A stretch of 64,000 nucleotides of DNA from NCBI RefSeq assembly GCF_001421805.1, contig NZ_LMLC01000001.1, positions 620,001-684,000 on the forward strand, in the 5' to 3' direction. Position numbers and translations under genes: made by a program. This document shows positions 8,031 to 16,019 of the stretch, piece after piece; within the stretch, counting starts at the first letter, position 1, and the number at the start of each line of letters is the position of its first letter. Below the pieces are notes generated by a model. That model made no database searches. It worked only from the letters and a program-made list of their open reading frames with translations, and was not told the origin of the DNA. This DNA is from Sphingomonas sp. Leaf34 (GTDB taxonomy: Bacteria; Pseudomonadota; Alphaproteobacteria; Sphingomonadales; Sphingomonadaceae).

Positions 8031-9875
8031 TTACGCGCTTTGCTTAGCGCGGCTCGCCCGCTTGCGCTCGTTCGCATCGAGGAAGCGCTTGCGCAGACGG
8101 ATCGACTTCGGCGTGACTTCGACCATCTCGTCGTCGTCGATATACGCGATCGCCTGCTCCAGCGTCGCACGCTTCGGCGGGGACAGGCGGACCTGGTCGT
8201 CCTTGCCGCCCGAGGCGCGGAAGTTGGTCAGCGCCTTGGTCTTCATCGGGTTGACCTCGAGGTCGTCCGGCTTGGCGTTCTCGCCGACGATCATGCCCTC
8301 ATAGAGCGCCTCGCCGTGACCCACGAACAGGATGCCGCGCTCTTCGAGCGGACCCAGTGCGTAGTTGTTCGCTTCGCCCGACCCGTTCGAGATCAGCACG
8401 CCGTTCTTGCGGCCTTCGATCTGGCCCTTGTGCGGACCGTACTTCTCGAACAGCCGGTTCATGATCCCCGTGCCGCGCGTGTCGGACAGGAATTCACCGT
8501 GATAGCCGATCATCCCGCGCGACGGCGCCGAGAAGGTGATGCGGGTCTTGCCGCCGGTCGACGGACGCATGTCGGTCATCTCGGCCTTACGGATGTTCAT
8601 CTTCTCGACGACGGTGCCCGAATGCTCCTCGTCGACGTCGATGATGACGGTCTCGTACGGCTCGGTCTTCTTGCCGTCCTCGTCCTCGCCGAACAGCACG
8701 CGCGGACGCGAGATGCCGAGCTCGAAGCCTTCGCGGCGCATCGTCTCGATCAGCACGCCCAGCTGAAGCTCGCCGCGGCCGGCGACTTCGAAGCTGTCCT
8801 TGTCGGCTGCCTCGGTCACCTTCACGGCGACGTTCGACTCGGCTTCGCGGAACAGGCGCTCGCGGATCATGCGCGACGTCACCTTGGTGCCCTCGCGGCC
8901 CGCCATCGGCGAATCGTTCACGGCAAAACGCATCGACAGCGTGGGGGGATCGATCGGCTGCGCGTGCAGCGGCTCGGTCACCGTGATGTCGGCGATCGTG
9001 TCGGCGACGGTCGCAACCGAAAGCCCTGCGAGCGAGATGATGTCGCCGGCCTTGGCTTCGTCGACCGGCACGCGGTCGAGGCCACGGAACGACATGATCT
9101 TGGACGCACGACCCGTCTCGATGATCTTGCCGTCGTTATCGAGCGCGTGGATCGCCTGGTTGGTCTTCACGGTACCCGAATTGACGCGACCGGTGAGGAC
9201 GCGACCGAGGAACGGATCGCGGTCGAGCAGCGTGACGAGGAAGGTGAACGGCACGCCAGCGACTTCCACGGCCGGAGGCGGCACGTGCTTCACGATCGTC
9301 TCGAACATCGGGATCAGCGTGCCTTCGCGCGCGTCCATGTCGGTCGAGGCATAGCCGTTGCGGCCCGATGCGTAGAGCACGGGGAAATCGAGCTGGTCGT
9401 CATTCGCGTCGAGCGACACGAACAGATCGAACACTTCGTCGAGCACTTCCTGGATGCGCGCGTCGTTACGGTCGACCTTGTTGACGACGACGATCGGCTT
9501 GAGGCCGAGGGCCAGCGCCTTGCCGGTGACGAACTTGGTCTGCGGCATCGCGCCTTCCGACGAATCGACCAGCAGGACGACGCCGTCGACCATCGACAGG
9601 ATGCGCTCGACTTCGCCGCCGAAATCGGCGTGGCCGGGCGTGTCGACGATGTTAATGCGGATGCTCTCGCTCTCGCCCGGGGGCATCCAGTCGACCGAGG
9701 TCGGCTTGGCGAGAATGGTGATCCCACGCTCCTTTTCGAGGTCGTTCGAATCCATTGCGCGCTCTTCGACGCGCTGGTTGTCGCGGAAGGTGCCGGACTG
9801 GCGGAAGAGCTGGTCGACCAGCGTCGTCTTGCCGTGATCGACGTGCGCAATGATCGCCACGTTGCGGAGGCTCAT
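8031..9875 (-). CDS. typA: Translational GTPase TypA/BipA
   Basis: This is a ribosome-binding GTPase related to EF-G and LepA that supports ribosome assembly and growth under stress. The 614-residue protein has the G domain at its N-terminus ([10 protein letters not shown] at about residues 10-19, [22 protein letters not shown]). Domain II follows, then the EF-G-like C-terminal domains and the TypA-specific end. The length matches the family (about 605-615). The start at 9875 was chosen because [18 protein letters not shown] is the typical TypA beginning. An in-frame extension to 10010 would run into a repeat and has no homologous character. The C-terminus ends in a Lys/Arg-rich segment ([17 protein letters not shown]). 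It is a single gene with a terminator at 7895-7930. Confidence 0.97.
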   Translation of the reverse strand: MSLRNVAIIAHVDHGKTTLVDQLFRQSGTFRDNQRVEERAMDSNDLEKERGITILAKPTSVDWMPPGESESIRINIVDTPGHADFGGEVERILSMVDGVVLLVDSSEGAMPQTKFVTGKALALGLKPIVVVNKVDRNDARIQEVLDEVFDLFVSLDANDDQLDFPVLYASGRNGYASTDMDAREGTLIPMFETIVKHVPPPAVEVAGVPFTFLVTLLDRDPFLGRVLTGRVNSGTVKTNQAIHALDNDGKIIETGRASKIMSFRGLDRVPVDEAKAGDIISLAGLSVATVADTIADITVTEPLHAQPIDPPTLSMRFAVNDSPMAGREGTKVTSRMIRERLFREAESNVAVKVTEAADKDSFEVAGRGELQLGVLIETMRREGFELGISRPRVLFGEDEDGKKTEPYETVIIDVDEEHSGTVVEKMNIRKAEMTDMRPSTGGKTRITFSAPSRGMIGYHGEFLSDTRGTGIMNRLFEKYGPHKGQIEGRKNGVLISNGSGEANNYALGPLEERGILFVGHGEALYEGMIVGENAKPDDLEVNPMKTKALTNFRASGGKDDQVRLSPPKRATLEQAIAYIDDDEMVEVTPKSIRLRKRFLDANERKRASRAKQSA

Positions 9876-9977
9876 GAATGTATTCTCTTGAAACGAGGAA
9901 CGGGGTTGGCGCGCGCCATAGCGTAATTGTTGCGCCGCGGGAAGACCGGGCGGGTTCGGGGCCTCACCACCCCTGCC

Positions 9978-10057
9978 GTCCTCCTGACGAAAGTCAGGAC
10001 CCAGGGCCATGGACGGCAGCGTTTGTTACCCAGGGTCCTGACTTTCGTCAGGATGAC
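9978..10057. repeat. Intergenic palindrome, family A, entering a gene
   Basis: This 80-bp copy runs from GTCCTCCTGACGAAAGTCAG to CCTGACTTTCGTCAGGATGAC. Its right end overlaps the last codons and the TGA stop (10048-10050) of the peptidase-like gene on the minus strand. Confidence 0.9.
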
Positions 10058-11025
10058 GGGGGTCGACGCCTATAGGCTCCGGCGGCGAGAATGGCACGCG
10101 GATCGCGCACCGCCAGCATCGCCCTGAGCGCGGCGTGCTTGTCGGGCGCGGCGGCATAATAACGCTGCCAGATCCGCAGCCCCATCCAATAGCCGAGCTC
10201 GGGCGGCCAGCCCGCGGGCGGCGTGGAGTAGTTGCCGATCCACCGGGCATAGGCCTTGGCTTCGGGCGAGCCCTCGTCCGGGTCGTCCTTGTCGGTGAGG
10301 CTACGGGTGAGCGCGATGTCGGTCTGCATCTGGCGCCAGAGGTCTGCCTCGCGGGGTGCGGCCCAGGCGGCGCGGGCGGCGTCGGGTTCCTCGCCGGTGA
10401 CGAGCTGCGCGATGAAGTCCGCCGCGCCCTCGACGAGAATCGCGGTGAGCAGGGGATCGCGGGCGAGCGTCATGCCGGCATCCTCCTGGATCGCGTGCAC
10501 CGTCTCGTGCGCGAAGAAATGGCGCAGCGTCTGGCGCAGTTTCTCGGGCGTCGGGGAGATGCGGCAGAGGACTTCGAGGCCGAGCACCTGGGCGCCGGGG
10601 CCCGCTGTGCCACCGGAATTGCCCGCGCCGAAGACGATATAGACTTGCGGGAGTTTCGCGTCGGGGAGCGCGCCGTGGAGACCGAGATAGATCGATCGGA
10701 GATCGGCGGTGGCGGCCTTGGCGGCGGGGAGGCAGGTCTTGATCGCCTGCGCATAACGGGTGGGGTTGGCGGCGATCGCGCGCGCGAGCGTGTCGGCGTC
10801 GCCGATCCGGCCGGGGGTGAAGACGCCGATCGCGACGCTGCCCTTGTCGAGATAGTCGCGTTTAAGTTGTGTGGCGGTCGGCTTGCCCTTGGTCCTCGCG
10901 AAGAGCGCGGCGAAGCGGTCGGCGTCTTCGGTGTGGATCGTCGCGGTGAGCGGGTCGGCGGGCGGCGGGCGATTCGCGGCGGCCGCGGGAAGGAGGGCGA
11001 GCGCGAGGATCAGCGGGCGGAGCAT
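10048..11025 (-). CDS. Putative exported metallopeptidase with HExxH motif (DUF2268-like)
   Basis: This 325-residue protein has a short signal peptide (LRPLILALALLPAAAA) and a zinc-metallopeptidase-like motif HETVH at residues 173-177. An EGAADFIA segment at 199-206 could provide the third ligand. This arrangement resembles the DUF2268 group of predicted Zn-dependent proteases, although the family assignment is tentative. The start at 11025 was chosen because the signal peptide begins there, and the upstream in-frame sequence lies in repeats. The last residues (RRRPPSS) and the stop codon are encoded by the end of a family A repeat, so the C-terminus has probably been remodelled by repeat insertion. 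There is no operon partner. Confidence 0.75.
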   Translation of the reverse strand: MLRPLILALALLPAAAANRPPPADPLTATIHTEDADRFAALFARTKGKPTATQLKRDYLDKGSVAIGVFTPGRIGDADTLARAIAANPTRYAQAIKTCLPAAKAATADLRSIYLGLHGALPDAKLPQVYIVFGAGNSGGTAGPGAQVLGLEVLCRISPTPEKLRQTLRHFFAHETVHAIQEDAGMTLARDPLLTAILVEGAADFIAQLVTGEEPDAARAAWAAPREADLWRQMQTDIALTRSLTDKDDPDEGSPEAKAYARWIGNYSTPPAGWPPELGYWMGLRIWQRYYAAAPDKHAALRAMLAVRDPRAILAAGAYRRRPPSS

Positions 11026-11075
11026 GACGGGCAGCGTATAGCGTGCTGGCGAGAGCGCCAGAGCGGATATCACGG

Positions 11076-11199
11076 TCCTCCCCCGCAAGGGGGAGGTGTC
11101 GCCGAAGGTGACGGAGGGGGAGGACACGCAACAGGCGTAGTCGCTTACCGCCCCCTCCGTCAGGCTGCGCCTGCCACCTCCCCCTTGCGGGGGAGGATC
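11076..11199. repeat. Intergenic palindrome, family D
   Basis: This copy of about 124 bp runs from TCCTCCCCCGCAAGGGGGAG to CCCCCTTGCGGGGGAGGA, with inner arms GACGGAGGGGGAGG and CCCCCTCCGTC. It is the first of two repeats filling the 344-base gap between the peptidase-like gene and the oxidoreductase. Confidence 0.9.
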
Positions 11200-11237
11200 G
11201 TGAGGTAGTGGCGATCGGCAAGCCCACTTACGCCCCA

Positions 11238-11335
11238 CCCCGGCGGAGGCCGGGGCCCAGGTGGAGAGGTGGCAATGATGACGGGCTGCCATCCGTTACC
11301 GCTGTTCCCCAATTGGGCCCCGGCCTTCGCCGGGG
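11238..11335. repeat. Intergenic palindrome, family C
   Basis: This 98-bp copy has ends CCCCGGCGGAGGCCGGGGCC and GGCCCCGGCCTTCGCCGGGG, with inner CCAATTGGG. It is the second repeat in the gap upstream of the peptidase-like gene. Confidence 0.9.
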
Positions 11336-11369
11336 TGGTAAGACGCGGGAGAGATGGCTCCGCGAGAAC

Positions 11370-12383
11370 TCAGAACCCCTCGAGCACGATCTTCCCCTTG
11401 GCGGTGTGGCTCTCGATCCGTGCATGCGCCTTGCGCAGGTTCGCCGCGTCGATCCGGCCGAAATTCTCCGCCAGCGTCGTTCGCACCGTCCCCGCGTCGA
11501 CCAGCCGCGCGACCTCGTCGAGGATGCGGCCCTGTTCGGCCATGTCCGCGGTCTGGAACAGCGAGCGCGTGTACATCAGCTCCCAATGGATCGAGATCGA
11601 CTTCTGCTTGAGCGGGCTGATATCGAGCGTCTCGGGATCGTCGATTAGCGCGAGCCGGCCCTGCGGTGCGATCAGCGTCGCGATCTCGGCGACATGCTCG
11701 TCGGTATGCGTCGTCGAGAAGACGAAGCCCGGCACGCCGAGCCCGAGCGCCGCGACCTGGTCGGCGAGCGGCTTGCGGTGATCGATCACGTGATGCGCGC
11801 CGAGATCCTCGACCCAGCTGCGCGTTTCGTCGCGCGAGGCGGTGGCGATCACGGTCAGGTCGGTCAGCTGCCGCGCGAGCTGGATCGCGATCGAGCCGAC
11901 TCCCCCCGCGCCGCCGATGATCAGGATCGCGTTCGCCGCACCGGGCACCGGCTTGCGCACGTCGAGCCGATCGAACAGCGTTTCCCATGCGGTGATCGAG
12001 GTCAGCGGCATCGCCGCCGCCTGCGCCCAGTCGAGCGACTGCGGCTTGTGCCCGACGATGCGGTCGTCGACGACGTGATATTCGGCGTTCGTGCCCGGCC
12101 GGTCGATCGCGCCTGCATAGAAGACGGCATCGCCGACCGCGAACCCCGTCACCGCATCGCCGAGCGCGACGACGGTCCCGGCCGCGTCCCAGCCGAGCAC
12201 CTGCGGCGTGCCGTCGGGATCCGCGCGGCGCTGGCGGATCTTGGTGTCGACCGGGTTCACCGACACCGCCTTCACTGCGACGAGCAGGTCGCGGCCGGTC
12301 GCCTCCGGCTTGGGCAGGTCGAGATCGACGAGCGACTGCGGATCGTCGATCGGGAGCGATTGGGTGTAGCCGATGGCTCGCAT
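11370..12383 (-). CDS. Zinc-type alcohol dehydrogenase family protein (MDR superfamily)
   Basis: This is a medium-chain dehydrogenase/reductase of 337 residues, of the zinc-binding alcohol dehydrogenase/quinone reductase-like group. The N-terminal catalytic fold carries LVAVKAVSVNPVDTKIR and the GWDAAGTVVALG motif. The NAD(P)-binding Rossmann motif is IIGGAGGVGSIAIQLA near residues 155-170. The structural-zinc cysteine cluster of classical ADHs is absent, so a quinone or enone reductase activity on an unknown substrate is more likely than alcohol oxidation. The ATG at 12383 has a good AGGAG ribosome site, which is why it is preferred over an in-frame ATG 13 codons upstream. It is divergent from the telA operon. 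Confidence 0.88.
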   Translation of the reverse strand: MRAIGYTQSLPIDDPQSLVDLDLPKPEATGRDLLVAVKAVSVNPVDTKIRQRRADPDGTPQVLGWDAAGTVVALGDAVTGFAVGDAVFYAGAIDRPGTNAEYHVVDDRIVGHKPQSLDWAQAAAMPLTSITAWETLFDRLDVRKPVPGAANAILIIGGAGGVGSIAIQLARQLTDLTVIATASRDETRSWVEDLGAHHVIDHRKPLADQVAALGLGVPGFVFSTTHTDEHVAEIATLIAPQGRLALIDDPETLDISPLKQKSISIHWELMYTRSLFQTADMAEQGRILDEVARLVDAGTVRTTLAENFGRIDAANLRKAHARIESHTAKGKIVLEGF

Positions 12384-12455
12384 GCTGTGTCTCCTGGAAT
12401 GTGGGGACAAAGCCGCCGACACCCCCTCCCGGTTCCCCTCAGTGCCACGCAGGAG

Positions 12456-12484
12456 TTGGCAAGCCGGGTGTATTATCTATATAC
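12456..12484 (+). promoter_or_regulatory. Possible sigma70-type promoter of the telA operon
   Basis: TTGGCA and ATATAC are separated by 17 bases, about 58 bases upstream of the telA start, in an AT-richer patch of the intergenic region. The -35 is close to consensus and the -10 is weaker. Confidence 0.4.
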
Positions 12485-12541
12485 GCCACTTGAACGCGGC
12501 GCGGGTTGCAGCCACCATGCGCTACCGAACGGAGACACTTG

Positions 12542-13750
12542 ATGGCCACGACCCCGGAAACGCTGACTGAGCCGAGCCTGGTACTGACGCCGCCCGATCC
12601 GGTGCCGACCGTCGCCGCCGCCAAGGCCGCCGGGCTGGTACCCGTCGATGCGGGCGTGAAGTCGCAGCTCGACGAGCGCGTATCGGGGTTCGTCACCGAT
12701 CTCGTCGCGCAGGACGTCAACAGCCCCGAGTTCGGCAAGCGCGTCGATGCGATCACCGCGATGGGGGCGAAGGAAATCCGCGAGGCGGCGGGCCAGTCGA
12801 ACCGGTTCCTCGACCGCCCGGTAAGGGCGATGGATCAGGAAACGGGCGTCGGCAAGGATCTGGCCGAGCTGCGCCGCGTCGTCGAGGATCTCGATCCGGG
12901 CAAGAAGGGCAATCTCACCGCGCCGCAGAAGCTGTTCGGGATCATCCCGTTCGGTGGCAAGATGCGCAATTATTTCGACGGCTATAAATCGTCGCAGACG
13001 CACATCGCGCAGATCCTCAAGAGCCTGTCGTCGGGCAAGGACGAGCTGCTGATGGACAATGCCGCGATCGATACCGAGCGCGCGAACCTTTGGGCCGCGA
13101 TGGGGCGGCTCGAACAGATGATCCATTTGTCGAAGACGATGGACGCGAAGCTCGAGGACGTCGCGAACGAGCTCGACCATAGCGATCCGGCCAAGGCCAA
13201 GGCGATCCGCGAGACGGCGCTGTTCTATACGCGCCAGCGCACGCAGGACCTGCTGACGCAGATGGCGGTGACGGTGCAGGGCTATCTCGCGCTCGATCTG
13301 GTCAAGAAGAACAATGTCGAGTTGGTGAAGGGCGTCGATCGCGCCTCGACCACGACCGTGTCCGCGCTGCGCACCGCGGTGACGGTCGCGCAGGCGCTGA
13401 CCAACCAGAAGTTGGTGCTGGAGCAGATCACAGCGCTTAACACGACCACCGCGAACATCATTGATTCGACCGGCAAGCTGCTGAAATCGCAGACCGCGCA
13501 GATCCATGAGCAGGCGGCGTCGGCGACGATCCCGCTCGAGACGCTGCAACGCGCGTTCCAGAACATCTACGATACGATGGATGCGATCGACGTGTTCAAG
13601 CTGAAGGCGCTCGACAGCATGAAGACGACGGTCGGCGCGCTGTCGAACGAGGTCGACAAGTCGCGCGGGTATATCGCGCGGGCCGAGGGGGCCACGCAGG
13701 GCCAGCTCGGCGGCCCGTCGCCGAGCGCGTTCAAGCTGGAGGCGATGTAA
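12542..13750 (+). CDS. Toxic anion resistance protein, TelA family
   Basis: This 402-residue protein belongs to the TelA/KlaA-like family (PF05816), first linked to tellurite resistance but widespread in bacteria without such a phenotype. It is long and helical, with no signal peptide or membrane segment. Recognisable features are the KLFGIIPFGGKMRNYFDGYKS block (about 125-145) and long charged helices. The C-terminal conserved region includes LTNQKLVLEQITALNTTTAN and the IPLETLQRAFQNIYDTMDAID stretch. The start at 12542 follows a GGAGA ribosome site 6 bases upstream. The stop is 5 bases before the GTG of the next gene. A TelA gene beside an XpaC-like gene is a common pairing in proteobacteria, so the two probably act together at the membrane. 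Confidence 0.9.
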   Translation: MATTPETLTEPSLVLTPPDPVPTVAAAKAAGLVPVDAGVKSQLDERVSGFVTDLVAQDVNSPEFGKRVDAITAMGAKEIREAAGQSNRFLDRPVRAMDQETGVGKDLAELRRVVEDLDPGKKGNLTAPQKLFGIIPFGGKMRNYFDGYKSSQTHIAQILKSLSSGKDELLMDNAAIDTERANLWAAMGRLEQMIHLSKTMDAKLEDVANELDHSDPAKAKAIRETALFYTRQRTQDLLTQMAVTVQGYLALDLVKKNNVELVKGVDRASTTTVSALRTAVTVAQALTNQKLVLEQITALNTTTANIIDSTGKLLKSQTAQIHEQAASATIPLETLQRAFQNIYDTMDAIDVFKLKALDSMKTTVGALSNEVDKSRGYIARAEGATQGQLGGPSPSAFKLEAM

Positions 13751-13755
13751 CCGCC

Positions 13756-14463
13756 GTGAGCGAAGTCGACGACGCCATTGCCAGCGCCCGCGCCTCCTGG
13801 TCGCGCATTTCGGACGACCGGACGAGCGCCCTCATTCCGCGCGGGCCGTCGCGCGTCCGGTCGCGCCAGACTCAGGCGATCGGCAAGCGGCTGACGCGGA
13901 TCGCGATCGCCGACGTCGCGATCCTGATCGCGGCGATGGTGATCGGCTGGATCGTGCCGCTCGGGATTGGTGGCGCGATGCTGGTGATGGCGTTGCTGGT
14001 GGCGGCGACAGTATTGTTCGCGGTGTGGCCGGCAGAGCGCGCGCCGACTCCAGAGCGGCTCGCCGCGGTCGACATCCGCACGCTGCCCGCGCAGACCGAA
14101 CGATGGCTGGAGGCGCAGCGCCCCGCCCTCCCCGCGCCGGCGATGACATTGGTCGACCGGATCGGCCTGCGCCTCGAAACGCTGACGCCGCAACTCGCGA
14201 CGCTCGACGCCAATACGCAAGAGGCGGTCGACATCCGGAAACTGATCGGCGAACAATTGCCCGCGTTCGTCAAGGATTACGAGAAAGTGCCGGCGTCGCT
14301 GCGCACGACTCCGCGCAACGGTCGCACGCCGGACGCGGAACTGGTCGACGGGCTGAAGCTGATCGAACAGGAAATCGGCGAAATGACCGCGCGCCTCGCA
14401 CAAAGCGACCTCGACAACCTGTCGACCCGCGGGCGGTTCTTGGAGTTGAAGTACAAGGACTGA
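13756..14463 (+). CDS. XpaC-like membrane protein (5-bromo-4-chloroindolyl phosphate hydrolysis family)
   Basis: This 235-residue protein is encoded immediately downstream of telA and starts at GTG. After a basic N-terminal region (about 1-45) come two adjacent hydrophobic segments (about 47-67 and 69-90). A long helical cytoplasmic domain follows (about 95-235). The layout and gene neighbour match the XpaC-like family that accompanies TelA; the enzymatic name of that family is historical and not evidence of phosphatase activity. The C-terminal motif LDNLSTRGRFLELKYKD resembles the family end. The next small gene starts 3 bases after the stop. Confidence 0.75.
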   Translation: MSEVDDAIASARASWSRISDDRTSALIPRGPSRVRSRQTQAIGKRLTRIAIADVAILIAAMVIGWIVPLGIGGAMLVMALLVAATVLFAVWPAERAPTPERLAAVDIRTLPAQTERWLEAQRPALPAPAMTLVDRIGLRLETLTPQLATLDANTQEAVDIRKLIGEQLPAFVKDYEKVPASLRTTPRNGRTPDAELVDGLKLIEQEIGEMTARLAQSDLDNLSTRGRFLELKYKD

Positions 14464-14466
14464 CCA

Positions 14467-14649
14467 GTGACGCGCACTCGGCTCAGCGTGTGTCGCCGCA
14501 AGGCGCGCTTCGTGTCCGAAACCGACGCGCTGTTGGTGGCCCGGGCCGGACGCGTGCCGCTCAGGGTCTATCGCTGCGACCGGTGCCTACATTTCCACCT
14601 GACCAGCCGGACGAAGGGCAAACGCGTGTCAGGGTTTGATCGCCCCTGA
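14467..14649 (+). CDS. Small basic CxxC protein, third gene of the telA operon
   Basis: I do not recognise this 60-residue protein. It starts at GTG 3 bases after the XpaC-like stop, so it is probably cotranscribed. It is strongly basic and carries the cluster C37-x2-C40-x-H42-x-H44 (YRCDRCLHFHLTSR) in its C-terminal half, plus Cys9. This suggests a small zinc-binding or nucleic-acid-binding fold. A 10-bp hairpin (CGTGTCAGGG / CCCTGACACG, 14625-14653) overlaps its stop codon and could serve as the operon terminator, though no T run follows. The coding call rests on operon position and codon pattern. Confidence 0.6.
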   Translation: MTRTRLSVCRRKARFVSETDALLVARAGRVPLRVYRCDRCLHFHLTSRTKGKRVSGFDRP

Positions 14650-14660
14650 CACGTCAGGCT

Positions 14661-15071
14661 TCAAAAAAGCCGTGCCGATTTCGATGCGCTTGTGAGGCGC
14701 AGACTGGGGGGAAGAACGACGCCCGGCCGCGTTGCGGCGGAATAGCGTGCATGACCGTTGCCATCGACCGCGTAAGCGTCTGCGCGTCGGCGTAGCTCGG
14801 CGAACCGCAACTGGATCCTCTCTAACTTGCGCTGCAGTTCGTCACGATGTGCAGGGGTCAACGTGCCGCCATCCTCGGCCTGTTGCGCAAGCCCTTCCTG
14901 ACGGAGCGCAATCAGCCGCGCCCGATGTCCGTTGTCGGCGGCAACGGTTTCGCCCGTTGGCGCATAGATCACCTGGTCGAGTACGTTGATGCGCGGCGCA
15001 TCGACACCGTATGCGGGTAGCCCGGGAGGGCCGGCAATTGCGGCCGTCGCGGCGAAAGCAATCCAAAGCAT
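14661..15071 (-). CDS. Hypothetical exported protein
   Basis: This 136-residue protein has no recognised family. It begins with a short signal peptide (LWIAFAATAAIAGPPG), then a segment with DAPRINVLDQVIYAPTGE. A charged helical stretch follows (about 50-100, rich in Arg/Glu/Gln) that could form a coiled coil, and the tail is basic. There are no cysteines. It is convergent with the telA operon, and its end lies just past the hairpin that overlaps the last gene of that operon. The first ATG is accepted because the signal peptide begins there. Confidence 0.6.
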   Translation of the reverse strand: MLWIAFAATAAIAGPPGLPAYGVDAPRINVLDQVIYAPTGETVAADNGHRARLIALRQEGLAQQAEDGGTLTPAHRDELQRKLERIQLRFAELRRRADAYAVDGNGHARYSAATRPGVVLPPSLRLTSASKSARLF

Positions 15072-15203
15072 GGCGTCATCTCCAATATCGTCCGAGCGAT
15101 AGTGTCGTAACGCGCCTGATAGTCAAGTCGCGTCAATGCAGGCCGAGTTCTCGACTTTATTCAGCCGTGTTCGTATAGAACCAAATGCTGCCTAAGCCGC
15201 CGT

Positions 15204-16019
15204 TCACGTCAGTAAATTATGGGCGCGACTACCCAGACGGTCTACCGCTGCCTTGTGTATGCCGGGTGTCGAGGTCAACACGCCGAACGCCTGTGGCCGT
15301 GGCTTGTTGAACACCAGCGGCGCGCCGAGCGCATCGCTGACGGCCGCGCCCGCCTCGCTCGCGACCAGGACCGCGGCGGCGATGTCCCATTCATTGCCCC
15401 AGCGCAGCGTGGCGACGAGGTCGGCTTCGTCGGCGGCGACCATGGCGATGCGGAGCGCGATCGAGTTGGGTTTGTGGACCATGACGAGGTCGCGGTCGGC
15501 CTTGGGGAGCGCGTCTGTGGGTGTCCGGCTGCCGGGGAAGTCGGTGCGGGTGCCGGTCTGGAGGCGCACGCCGTTGCGGGTGGCGCCCTGCCCTGCGACC
15601 GCGTGCCAGCGTTCGTCGCGCGATGGCGCTTCGAGGATGCCGATCACCGGGCGGCCGCGGTCGACCAGCGCGATCGAGACACACCAGCCGGGCCGCGCGC
15701 GGATATAGTCGCGGGTGCCGTCGATCGGGTCGACCACCCAGAGCAAGTCGTGCGCGAGCCGGTCGGCGTTGTCGGCGGTTTCCTCGGAGAGCCACCCCGC
15801 CTCAGGGAGCAGCGTCGCGAGGCGCGCCTTGAGCATCCGGTCGATCGCGATGTCGAGTTCGCAAACCGGGCTGCCAGGCGTCTTCTCCCAGCGCTGGAAG
15901 TCGGTGTCGAACCGGTCGAGCGCCATCGCGCCCGCCTCCTGCGCGATCCCCGCGACCGCGTCGGCCATCGCGCGGAGCCATTCGGGCGAGCGCGGCGGGC
16001 CGCGATAGCGCTCAGCCAC
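15204..16019 (-). CDS. Inositol monophosphatase family protein (CysQ/SuhB superfamily)
   Basis: This Mg-dependent sugar or nucleotide phosphatase has 271 residues. The metal-binding motifs of the family are visible: WLSEETADN (near residue 78), DPIDGTRDY (near 97-105) and the late NEWDIAAAVLVASEAGA block. The variation around DPIDGT suits histidinol-phosphatase, 3'(2'),5'-bisphosphate nucleotidase or inositol phosphatase, so the substrate cannot be assigned from sequence. The GTG start at 16019 overlaps the pmbA stop by 8 bases. An ATG 17 codons further in (15968) is an alternative start. It is the last gene of the ubiA-pmbA-phosphatase operon. Confidence 0.88.
   Translation of the reverse strand: MAERYRGPPRSPEWLRAMADAVAGIAQEAGAMALDRFDTDFQRWEKTPGSPVCELDIAIDRMLKARLATLLPEAGWLSEETADNADRLAHDLLWVVDPIDGTRDYIRARPGWCVSIALVDRGRPVIGILEAPSRDERWHAVAGQGATRNGVRLQTGTRTDFPGSRTPTDALPKADRDLVMVHKPNSIALRIAMVAADEADLVATLRWGNEWDIAAAVLVASEAGAAVSDALGAPLVFNKPRPQAFGVLTSTPGIHKAAVDRLGSRAHNLLT

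Noticed and set aside
7839..9926. A 695-codon open frame on the plus strand opposite typA
   Set aside because: It is the antisense shadow of typA in high-GC DNA; its composition is rich in Arg/His/Asp with no recognisable domain, and typA on the minus strand has all family motifs.
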